Origin: Phoebastria nigripes
Lineage: Eukaryota > Chordata > Aves > Procellariiformes > Diomedeidae
Direction of reading: 5' to 3'
DNA: 64,000 nucleotides
Assembly: GCA_035582835.1 (NCBI GenBank)
Contig: JAYKAV010003110.1
Coordinates: forward strand, 3,012,471-3,076,470
The notes beneath the pieces are model-generated. The model did no database searches, was not told the DNA's origin, and saw nothing but the letters and a program-made list of their open reading frames with translations. The position numbers and the translations under genes were made by a program. Positions 27,101-37,997 of the stretch are shown here, in pieces. Within the stretch, counting starts at the first letter, position 1; every line of letters begins with the position of its first letter.

Positions 27101-30100
27101 GTGTTTTCAAAAATCAGTCTATGAGAAATGAGGCTACTGGTGTCTAAGTTGATATAGATATCAACTTACAGGTATCAGCTTANAAGTTGAAATTTTGCTT
27201 CGAAGCAAGATTTCAAATATCTGTAAGTAAGAATCAGCTTTTCAAAAAATTAATTAATTTCTTCACTTGGTTATTTAGCTTATTCAGAGAACATACTCAA
27301 CTCAGATGCAGCCTCTGTGAAAGTATACTAGACTAGAAGGAGAATAACAAACAGTAGGAAGTCTCCATCAACACATGCTCATAGCACTAATATCACCCCA
27401 TTTGGTGCTTTAACATGCTATATAAAATTATCAGTTTTGTTTCTTCCACTTTATATAGGGAAAATTTTCTCTCTCACCCCTAACATTCTACCAATGCATG
27501 GAGAACATCAGTATTACAGATGATGGTTACTAAACATTACTGGTAGAGATAAGCAAGAGAGGGAGACACATGAATAAATAAAGATTAGGAATGTGATCGG
27601 CTATGGCATTTGTTATATCAGTTTTAAAATGGCAGTGGCAGAAAATGAAATGCTTCAAGCTATGACTGTGGTATGGCAGACCAGTGCTACCACTTGATCG
27701 TATTCTCACTGGTGGGGATGCTACCCTCATCCACAGTCCAAAAATCCACATCATTGGATATGGATATGGAGCTCTGGGCCTCCAAAACACCATATCAAAC
27801 ATGGGTTATGAGCTCTCAATGTGTGATCCAGTCAGCAAACTGAGAAAGATGTGGGTAAATCATAGCTTTGACTTGGACTCTTCTTCCCATTAGACAAGGA
27901 AGGCACAAATCAGGACACCTGGACTGCCCTGTTGTTGCTAACGCAGTGTAACAGAGAAAGTGCAAGACAGAAATTAAATTTTGACCAGAACAGCTGAAAG
28001 GAATTGGGTGAAATCCAAAAATGCATGGGTGTGGAAGCTTTGCCTGCTTCAGACGCAGAAAAGGAGGAAAAGTTGTTACAATGAGTGACAGAAGTACTTT
28101 GCTTTGCTTACTCATAGAAGTCTCGAAAACTTCATGGAAGTCAAAGNAAGATACAGCTGTTGTAATATTTGAAAGTAGGTGTCTCACTGAGGTCAAAGTT
28201 GGTGTGTGAGCATAAGGCTAGGAAATTCGTTGAAATTTGGTTGTGTTCAGTTTTTTCACTAAATTCTAGGTTGATAGGGCAAGCTACCTTGGTTCTAAAT
28301 TTCAAATAAAACAACATTTCTAATTAACATTTAGCTGTTTTGGTCACTGTATAATCAATATGAAAATCGGCAGTGTCCCCCCTACTTCTCACAGGTTGAG
28401 CAATAGAAACGGCAGTTGTCCTATCGCTAAGGCTTTCTTGGTATAAATATGACACAAAAAGTTATGATATCAAAATAGTAAATATTGAATTATATTTAAT
28501 AGGATCTGATCCCTTCTACAATTTTCACCAATAAATCTCAGCACACATTTAAAAGGAAAATGAATAACAATAGTACTTTATCCCCAAACTGGTAAAAGAA
28601 ATGCCTAAGTGAGCATTTGACTGCATGTTGTATTTCTTCACTCTGGGCCTGATTAGAATTGACTAAACTAGACTGAGGATTTTCCAGGCAGATCTTACCA
28701 CCTCTATTGGTGCAGGCAGCGCTCCCAGATGTCAAAGCACTATTCTGGCTCAGGTGTACTTGTGAAATGCCACCTCTAACCATCCACAGCTCTTTATCAC
28801 ATTTCTAACGGTTCCCACTCTCTGGCTTAGAAAGTCGTGGCTTCTTCTGTCCGAGTGAGTAAAGAATGAGCAGGGTTTGGTTAACCTAGCTGATTTTGGC
28901 TTAGCCAAAAGGGGGCTAAGAGGGGCTGCAGCCTTTTCAGTGGGCCAGAATGGTGACCACTGGGAACACCTGGAAGATCTGGTCCTTGCTAATCTACAGC
29001 TCTCAGGGATTCATTCTGGACTGTCTCCATTATTGGTCCAAGATAATGAGTTACCACTGTATGAATAAAAGTAAGGGCCATGTCTATAGCAAAGTTGTCA
29101 TTCGGTGGCTTAAATTTTAATGTGCTCAGTAGTTGCTTTAAGTCAAGCTATAAAATCATATCAGCAACAAATTTTATATGTACAAAAGGACTTTTGTAGT
29201 CTTTAAGAAAAATAATACCCCTGTTGGACTGCTTTATAGACTAATGTTTGGCTACTGGGCCATGGAAAAAACTCTGGAGCTGGTTACAGCTTCCCAGAGG
29301 AGTCAACAAAACTGAATTTTACCATCCTAATGTATTTTGTTTTTTCCTCTTGCCAGTAGCAGCAATGTTCAGCTTTGCAGAAGGGAGAGGGGCTCCCTCG
29401 GAGGCAAAGGGGAACCTACGGAGTTTCAGGGCATCCAGAGATATAGGGGTGATACTGTGAAAGTGAGTGGTTTTCTAGGGTATCTGTCATAGGGAATGGG
29501 GCTCAGAAAGGTTAGTGTGGTCTTGGGGACCAACTGTTCCCCCAAGGGATATTATCCTGGGGGGCAGCTGCATTGTGTGCAGTAACTGAGGTTCAGCAGC
29601 AGCACGATGTAGGCAGTCATGCCTTCTGCTGACTAGATGACCCATGTTCCCCCTTCCCTAGGGGTACAGGATTCCTCGCCTGGTGCACACACATGCACCA
29701 CCAAGGTAGAGATGCTCACTTGGCCCTTCATGCTGTATGACCACTGGGGCCCAGACATGTCCTATACTGAGGTAAGTTCTTCCTTAATTCAACAGATCCC
29801 TATAAAAGCCAGCCAAATAAATATTGATCAGACCAGCTGTGGCCAAGAGGGGTGGTGCTGCATGTGCTGGTGAGCCAAGTGGAGAAGGAGAGGTCAAGAC
29901 AGAAAGGGAGAGAGGAGTGGTGGAGGGTGACTGTGCTTTACAGATCCTTGTAGGGTCTTGAGATACCATTCGGCTGTGGGGTCCCAGCAGACAAGAAACC
30001 ACTGGCCTCTGTGTCCATAGAGGATTGGACCATTCCCACCCTTGACAACAACTAATGCCTGCCCATGCCTGAAGTCACCTCTGTTTTAGTCAGGCAATCA

Positions 30101-32014
30101 AATCTCAGCCTAAGCCATTTACTGAATCCGATTGTTGGCGTACATTCAGTGTTTCTGCACATCCTTGCTAGAGTAACTCATCACAGGTGCATGAACCAGG
30201 GCTGTGCCCAAATGATGGCTACAACTCTGCATGTCCAGATTACCAGGTCAGGCAGTGCAGGAGAAGCAGATCCCTAGAGCAAAAAGGTGGCATGGAGCCC
30301 CCCACGGCCAACTTCTGTGCATTTGGGGCTAGCTCCATGCTGGTCCCTGATCTGGGCTGCCTGGTAGCAGGCGATAGAAGCACATCTCTCAGTATCATTT
30401 CTGTGGTATCCTGAGTGCATCGAGACTGCTTGGGGATGTGAACCAAAGCACAGAAAGTGGAGCCAGCTGGGAGAGTGGCTTTTAAAGTGCACCCCTAACA
30501 AAAACCAAAACAAAAATGTAGATGCATCCTAAGTGAAATCTGCCTCAGGAATTTGGTCTTTGGAGACGTCTGTTTTGCACAGAGCAGGGCTCACTCTGCT
30601 GGACTGCGATTCCCCTATTCTCACCCAAAGGCATTGCATATGGGACTAACTGCTCNCATTTATAGTACTGTTGGACTAGACTTTGCTCACCTCCTGAGAG
30701 CTGAAGTGCAAGAGAAGCAAGGACAAAGATGTGCAAACTCACCCTGTGCTCTGTGTTAAGCAAAGGCTTGACTAAGGGTTGTGCTGCTGGTGTGCAGGGA
30801 TATCTGTGGAGAGTGAGAGGGACTGCTCTTACCTGCACAACTACACAGCACCAAACATCTGAATNCAGCAACAACTGCCATAGCATGCACTGGAACGAAG
30901 GCCAGAAACCTTCACAGTTTTGTTTTTCTTTGATCACATAATGGAGAAACTCAGCTCAATTGCTTTTCAAGCAGCTAAATGCCCTGCTTCCTCCACATTT
31001 TGCTTGTCTGCTCATGATAACTTTATTTCCCCAGAGCTCTAACAGCCACTAGAGTGAGACTCTTATAAATCTGAACTGCCTGTGCCTAAAGAAAATACGC
31101 TTTCATCAGTGTGTGTTTTTGTGAAATCCCACAGGACTGTTCTCAACAGTCCTATATAGCAAATCCACAACTGCCCATTGTAAGTATCCACCCTGAATTT
31201 CAGTAATGGTGTTATCCTTGTAACTTTCCAGTCATTGAAATCTGGTCTGCAAATGACTAACATTACATGTTACGAGGTGTTTCATCCAGAACTTCACCCT
31301 TGCACAGCCTCATTTCCTGTAGAGCCAACCATTTGTTATCAGGTGACCTGCTACCTACTATCTCATTAAAAGTCATATTATTTTTTTTCAGTGTTATTGA
31401 CATTTTATCTTCTTAGGGCTCTTCTAGAACCACCTGCTGCAGGTGTCTAACTAGGTGCTGTGACTATTACTTTCCACTAGTAGTAAAGCGAGCCAAGGTC
31501 TGGCAGGCTGAACCACATATTACCCTCTTGACCCAGGATGTGTAGGAGATATACCACCACCTGCCATAGGCATGTCCTGTTCCCTCCTTCACCCCACCCC
31601 ACCCCCCCACTTGCAAAACCTGTGTTTATGTGTTTAGTTCCTATTCAGTTACTCTTTTACCTAAGTGATTTATATACAACACATGTATCTAGCTAGCTAC
31701 CATGTCGATTTATGGTGATTATAATATGTGCATATAATATAGTTCAACCCAGAGAAAAAGATTTCCTTGGCTTGAAAAGCTAATGTGCATTGTAAAGGTG
31801 AGAAACCCTGTAGAATGGTTCAACATATGAAAACCACGTGGCAGGCTCCTCCTCCTTGATTTACTGTTGCTTTTCTGGTGCACTCACCCTAGGAAAGCTG
31901 GATACCAACCAGAACTGCATTAATTCCAGCACCCCTTGGCCTGTTAGCCACCCCTAAAGCAGGTCCCAGACCTTTAGATGGAACTATAGATGTGTGAGGA
32001 ATTACAGATCCCTG
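24111..32014. other. Intergenic AT-rich spacer between MIPOL1 and FOXA1
   Basis: No gene is recognised. A pair of palindromes is present at 27145-27216 and an E-box palindrome at 31431-31445. Open frames are short and scattered over all six frames. Confidence 0.5.
27145..27216. repeat. Two adjacent near-perfect inverted repeats
   Basis: The first is an 11-bp-arm palindrome with a 2-base centre (27145-27168). The second has 15-bp arms with one mismatch and no spacer (27187-27216). CTTACAG (27164-27170) and CTGTAAG (27221-27227) form an outer pair enclosing the second palindrome. Confidence 0.85.
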
Positions 32015-32475
32015 ACTAAGGACTCCATGGAGAATCTACTGCTGTTACTGAACTTGTTTTCTAGTCTGTCTTTGTCTTCTTTCAACTTCAGACCAGAAGG
32101 TCTCATTAAACTGCTTTTTCCTGAGAACTTAAAGAGCAATTTGCTATCCCAAATTCTTCCCTATTTTGATAATTGGAGACTGTGAACAGATTGCCATTAA
32201 TCTTCTCTTGGATAAACTGAACAGGGCAAGTTTCTGATATCACTTATCAGGTATTGCTCAGACAGTAAGGCATTTCTAATTCTTGGGCATGCAGATTCTT
32301 GAATTGGACACAACACTCCTTTCCTGCTCTCAGACATGGTCTGTATGGAGCTGATCTCTCCCTGCCCTTACTGTGTACTTTCCTGATTCCAAGGAATGTG
32401 CTCGTTCTCTAAGGCACAGCATCACCCCAGGACCTCATGCTCAGTGTCAGTCCTAGAGTCAGACTAGATGTATTT
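32015..32475 (-). mobile_element. Ancient CR1 LINE relic, minus strand
   Basis: This is an antisense CR1 3'-half fragment. Diagnostic blocks appear in order: 'gactccatggagaatctact', 'ctttcaacttcagaccag', 'ggagactgtgaacag', 'ttaatcttctcttggataaa', 'gaattggacacaacactcc', 'tccaaggaatgtgctcg' and 'gcacagcatcaccccaggac'. These parallel the same old CR1 subfamily as the relic at 14088-14265, but cover more of the body. It is too diverged to code. The 63-codon frame at 31994-32185 is part of it. Confidence 0.8.
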
Positions 32476-35400
32476 GTGGTCCATTCCTCCCTAAAATTTT
32501 CTGGATGTGGAAGAGACCAGACAGAAAATAATCTGAGGCAGAAAACAATGATGAAAGAGTAAGCTGAAAGAAAGATGGTAAAATAGAATTAGGAAGCTCA
32601 TTTCAGTGAACTCTGCTTCATTAACACTGATGTCTGTATCCTGTATTTTTGTTGCTGGACCATGAATCTTCCCCAATATGGAAAGAAATAGGTCCCTGTC
32701 ATAACCATCTGAAAGTCAAAAGAGCTGAAGCCAGGTAAATGTCTAGTAAGGCTGCTACAAAAAAAAAAGTGAAGTGATTGTGTAGTTAATCTTGTTGGTT
32801 TAGTTGTGTTCCATGGTGATTTTAATTACACTGTAATTTGAGCTAAGTTAAAGGATGGTAAGAATAGTGGCTGGGTAGAGGTTAGTGGAATGTGAATGGC
32901 AAGAAGTGATTTTGGGGGCAGATCTGATGGGCAGGAATATTGCTCCGCTCCTGGGGAGGGGGTGAGGCTGTTCTTGGCATGAGCATGACAGGGAGCCATG
33001 CCAAGAGGCAGGCAGGGCTGGCAGCGAGGGATGACAGCTGCTGAGTAGGAAGAGCGATACTGCACTGACCATGAAAAGGTGGTGAGAAATACTGCACTGA
33101 TGCTGGTTAAGAAGGAGGAGGTCAAAAGCAGGACTCAAAGATGTAAGGAAGGATATCACAAGAACAGAACTGCAGAGCTGAATGCCAGCACTGAGCATCC
33201 ACCCTCCCTGGCAGACACTTCGTGAAATCTATGGGGCTGTACCTTGAATTCACTTGAGTTTTGCCCTACCTGACAGCAGTGTCTGCCCCTCACAGCTAGA
33301 GGGGTACCCAGCTGGTAACTTAGCTTTCAGGTCCATCAGTAAAGGCTGCATTCAATCGTCAGCTATGGCACTGATGGACCCTAAATTACTACTGTCTGAT
33401 TAAGCAATGCTGTCAGAGCTGTATGCTCTGCAGCACTTGAAAGAAATGTTATTTAGGTGGACTGGTGTGGAGTGGCAGTAGTTTTTGACCAAAGTATTCC
33501 TAGGAATGTTAACACTCAGGTTGAAATACACCTAGCATGGCTACCTTGGACTGTAAAGCCATGTAAGATGCATGAAGCAATCACTTCTTGAGTCTGTGCT
33601 GCAGCCTTCTTATGGTAATGAGGAGCTACTGAACACTCATTTTACTGATGGTGCAAAATATTTTGTTTTGATGGGGAAAATGAGGCACAGCTCAGAAAAG
33701 ACAGGCTGTTTTTTGTGTTTCTGTAGTATGTACTGTGTACGTGGCAAATAAGTCTTATTACTGAGGGGAGAAATGGTAGTTTGTGCTGGCATATAACATA
33801 TTTCAATGTCTCATATGTCTTAAAAGACAAAAGCAGTCACAGAGATGACAAATGGCCCTGAGCATGGCAGCGCTGGCTGCACCCCTCTAGTTAGAGAGCA
33901 GTGCGTGGGCGGAGGTCCTGTGGACTCCTTTGAAAGCCAAGAACTCCCCTATAGCAAACTCATACTATCTCACGGCACCAAGACCACAGATTTCCCCTTT
34001 GATTTTCAAGAGCTCTTGTCATACCAAAGAAAAGCCAGCATTAAATGAGTGCCACCTTTGCCCCTGCACTTTGGGGAGCTCTTATCACAGGAGAGACCGC
34101 ATTTCTGCTTCCAGATTTTGGAAGGACACAGAATCTATTGCACTCTCTTACAGTGCCCTGGAACATTGGCTCTAAAGCAGAAAACTAATGATGGACAGGT
34201 TGCAAAACAAATTCTATGAAGTTTGCTTTGTGAAGAAGCTGATCCAACCTTTTTTTCCTTTTTTTTTTTCTTTTTTTTTTTCCCCAGCAAAAGCAGATCT
34301 CAGAGTAGCTAGCTGGAAGCCTCGTTGCCTTTTTCAGGTACAGCACCTAATTTTGTAGATTTAATAGCAAAATTCATATTCTATTTCCTTTTGTTATATA
34401 CTCGCATAGATGAGATTTTAATTTACTTTTTTTCCAAGGGTAAACGTATGGATTTCCAAGCCATACAAAGTAAGAACTGTGCCATTTTAGTAAAAATTAC
34501 TTGAAGTCTATGTATTATTTTCATAATCCCATCTTCCACTCCTGTATATCAGCATTTTTTCTGTATAGACTCTGTGACTTGTATGCGGTCTTGCTTTTGC
34601 TATAGCCGTTTCTTGAGAGCAGGATCAATCCTGCTCCTGCCAGGTGCTGAAACTGCTGAACTCGCTTCGGCTGAATAAAAGCCGTGGGTGCGACACCAGC
34701 AGCTCTTAGCTCCCCTCTGTGGAATGCTACATTTGTATTAACATGTATCTTTCTTTGTGATTTTTTTAACTGAAAATGATGCCCTTTAAAATCTCTTCCT
34801 GGAGAGAGAGAGAGAGAGGTTGAGAAGGAGAGAGAAAAAATACACTCCCCTTGGAATTTAACCTTAATTTGAACCAAGATCAGTGAAAGAAAAGCACTTT
34901 CGTGCATTGTTCACCAGCTCCACCCAGCCAGCCCCTTATCTAACCTGAGTCTCTATTGCCTATAGCTTTGTAACTTTTGCAGTAGTACGCTCCACATGCT
35001 CTTACATGCTTTAAAACCAACCTGGAGACACTGTGACATTATAATACCAAGAAACACCTAATGATCCTGTCTTGCAAGTCCTTAGACTGCACAGCGCGGC
35101 AGCAGGGACCATCCTTCCACGGGTTTATAAAGGGCCTGGTGCATACTGCAAATAAACAGCTGTGGTTATTCCTGACCACTGGCAAAGGTGACAGCAGCTT
35201 CTGAAACCCTTGAGTCAGCCTCTCCCTACACCCCAAACCAGGAGATTTTTAAACATTAGTAACTCTTCCTTTTAACCTGATTCCTCGGATTTCTTTTGCC
35301 TTTAGAGGGAAGCAGCCAACCCTTGATTTGCATGACGTCAGCTCAGGGTCAAAATACAACCTTAAACACACACATAAAAAGCAAGCTTCCTTGTTTGCTG

Positions 35401-36569
35401 TTCAGAGGCGGACTTCCACTGTATGTCTCCTATTGTCTGCATGGGGGGGAACAGCCAGTAGATTGCTTTCCTATTACTTTTCACTTCCTAGAAAAGGCAG
35501 ACAGCTGCTCCAGGTGTGGTCCACCTCCATGCTATCCCCTATCAGCCATCTGCTCCCTGCAGTCATCTTCCTTTCCCAACATCCCTCAGTTTCTCCTGAC
35601 TTGTGACCACTCAGTCCACCTTCCCTCGCTTACTGTCTGCTTTATATCCCTTCCTTCCACGTCCTCAATCTTTCCTCCAAGCCCTTATTGCTCATTATTC
35701 CCACCCCTGCTTCTCTCATGCTCCACAGTCACAGGCCCTCTCCCTGGTTCTCCGGGGTCTTGCGTGAGCCTGGCTTCCCCAAGCCCATGGTCCTTTTTGC
35801 TGAGTGCTATGTCCCTTCACCTGCAGGCAGATGTGGCAGACACTTGGCAAAGAGCAACAGGTGGTGCCACCCCTGGCAGTGAAAAAGGTGTCCATCACCT
35901 GGGGAGCAAAATTCTTAAAACTGAAGGTAAGAGTCAGGCATTCACAACGACTGCTTGAAATAAAGACCAAATATCGTGCAGCTCAGAAGGAAAGAGAGGA
36001 TACTATTAAATGCACCAGTGGCTTGCCATGTATCCCCCCCGTTTTTTAACAACCGCCAGCTGCTTTTCTATTAAAGAGGTGTTTTGCGAAATGCCACTTT
36101 TTTTCATTCTAGATAGCCTAGTAATAAAACCCTTCAAGGAAATACTCTATATAGCATTGTTCTTACAGTCCTCGAGTGTTTGAAGGACCCCTTGGAATGA
36201 GTGTGCACCAGAAGACGGGAGGGAGGAAGCAGGAAAAATTGAAATAAGAAATATCAAGGAGACACGGTCAAGCATGAATCATTTCAGTCTTTCAGTTGAA
36301 CCCGAAGCAAGATCAGATTTCACATCCACCCTCGATGAGGCTGGCATTTTCACACACGCACTGCAAACCTGTTGGCATGGAGGTGACTTGATTTCATGGT
36401 CATTACAGTGGCCATTGGCATATATTTAAGCCCAACTTAGATGAGGGGATTTGGGGGTTTTAGGGGCTTTTTTCCATTTTTTTTTTTAAGAAAACCACTG
36501 ATCAGAAGAACAGTCAGTCGTGCTTGAAAAATAAATAAATAACCTTACAGGCAGGTAGGCAGTTTTTAG
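32476..36569. other. Intergenic spacer, no gene recognised
   Basis: The stretch holds a T-rich tract (34250-34284), a (GA)n run (34802-34818), a 9-bp-arm palindrome (34617-34636), an octamer/CRE composite (35326-35340) and a pyrimidine-rich stretch near 35500-35800. The 220-codon frame at 35296-35958 is Ser/Pro/Leu-rich from that pyrimidine bias and has no domain. Confidence 0.5.
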
Positions 36570-37420
36570 TAGATACCCACCCGCCGGGGAGCTGCAGCCC
36601 AGGCGCCTCAGTGGTGGCTGGAAGCGCAAGTGACCCCACGGAGGAGTGAAGGCGGCTGCAGCCTCGCGGAGCGCTGCGGGGGGAGCACAGGCGCGGGGCT
36701 CTGCGCCCCGGGAGCCGCCGCCGCCGGGTGCCTCTGCCCCAGGTCGCTCCGGGGAGGAGGAGAAGGAGGAGGAAGAGGAGGAGGAGGAGGAGGAGGAGGA
36801 GGAGGAAATCCCCCGGTGTGCGGGAGTGCTCGGGCCGCTGACCGCCCCGCGGGGACTGCCCGGCCGGCCGCTGCCTGCAGCGATGGGCCGGGGCTGGCTC
36901 AGCAGCCGGGGCTGGCGGGGCGGGGGGCACTAAACCCTTGCCTTAAGGAGCTGGGGGGGGGGCGGATTTCAACACAGCCACAGGCTGACAAATGTGCCAG
37001 ATCCTTCGCCCGCTCCCCAGTGCTTTGCAACGGGCGGGCTGGCAGGGCAGAGGCACCGCCGGTCCCGGCTCCCCGCCTCTCCCGCCCGCAGCACCGGCAG
37101 CGGCCTCCCCGCCCCCACCGCTCCGGGACCGACAACCCCCCTGCCGTCGGTGGCAGCCGCACACCCGGGACCGGTGTGTGCCTGCGGGACGGGGGAGGGA
37201 CGGGGAAGAGGGGAAATCCCCGCGCGTTGCTGAGGGCGTGGGCTGCGTTTCGGGTCCCCCCGCCCGGCGCTCCGCAGCCGCGTTAGTCACCGCCTGGGGC
37301 GCCGCAGTCGGCGGCAACGCCGACAGCAGCCGGCCGGGGAGCCCCTCCGCCCCCCAAAAGGAGGCGAAGCCCCGTTAACCGCTCTGAAGCCGGCGAGACG
37401 GGGAGGGCGCCGGGCAAACC
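36570..37420. promoter_or_regulatory. CpG island about 13 kb beyond the FOXA1 3' end
   Basis: The composition shifts sharply to high GC with frequent CpG, between AT-rich flanks. The island includes a purine run of GGA units (36752-36806). No recognisable protein is encoded despite frames of up to 218 codons. It could be the promoter of an unannotated non-coding RNA or a Polycomb-type orphan CpG island of the FOXA1 domain. Confidence 0.7.
36752..36806. repeat. (GGA)n purine-rich simple repeat
   Basis: An almost uninterrupted GGA/GAA trinucleotide run lies inside the CpG island. Reading it in frame gives poly-Glu or poly-Gly, which explains the long open frames there. Confidence 0.95.
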
Positions 37421-37560
37421 GGCCTGTTACCCACTGTAATCGCAAACGTCTTTCGGTGGCCCGAGATTTAATTCCTCCTGTGATCATTTTGAGACATCCC
37501 TGTGTTTAGTAAGCCGAACAATAATTTTGTAATTAAACCTGTGTTATTTTGGAAAACCTC

Positions 37561-37997
37561 TTTTCCTTTCCTTTCCTTTCCTTTCCTTTCCTTTCCTTTC
37601 CTTTCCTTTCCTTTCCTTTCCTTTCCTTTCCTTTCCTTTCCTTTCCTTTCCTTTCCNNNNNNNNNNNNNNNNNNNNNNNNNNNNNNNNNNNNNNNNNNNN
37701 NNNNNNNNNNNNNNNNNNNNNNNNNNNNNNNNNNNNNNNNNNNNNNNNNNNNNNNNNNNNNNNNNNNNNNNNNNNNNNNNNNNNNNNNNNNNNNNNNNNN
37801 NNNNNNNNNNNNNNNNNNNNNNNNNNNNNNNNNNNNNNNNNNNNNNNNNNNNNNNNNNNNNNNNNNNNNNNNNNNNNNNNNNNNNNNNNNNNNNNNNNNN
37901 NNNNNNNNNNNNNNNNNNNNNNNNNNNNNNNNNNNNNNNNNNNNNNNNNNNNNNNNNNNNNNNNNNTCTTTTCTTTTCTTTTCTTTTCTTTTCTTTC
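37561..37997. repeat. Pentanucleotide microsatellite (TTTCC)n / (TTTTC)n with internal assembly gap
   Basis: Pure TTTCC repeats run from 37561 to 37656. A run of 310 Ns occupies 37657-37966. A different unit, TTTTC, then runs to about 37997. The array is therefore longer than the assembler could resolve and changes its unit inside the gap. It sits at the right edge of the CpG island at 36.6-37.4 kb. Reading frames across it are artefacts. Confidence 0.97.

Noticed and set aside
35296..35958. 220-codon plus-strand open frame
   Set aside because: The translation is dominated by Ser, Pro and Leu from a pyrimidine-rich stretch. It has no domain, no start context, no splice support and no family resemblance.
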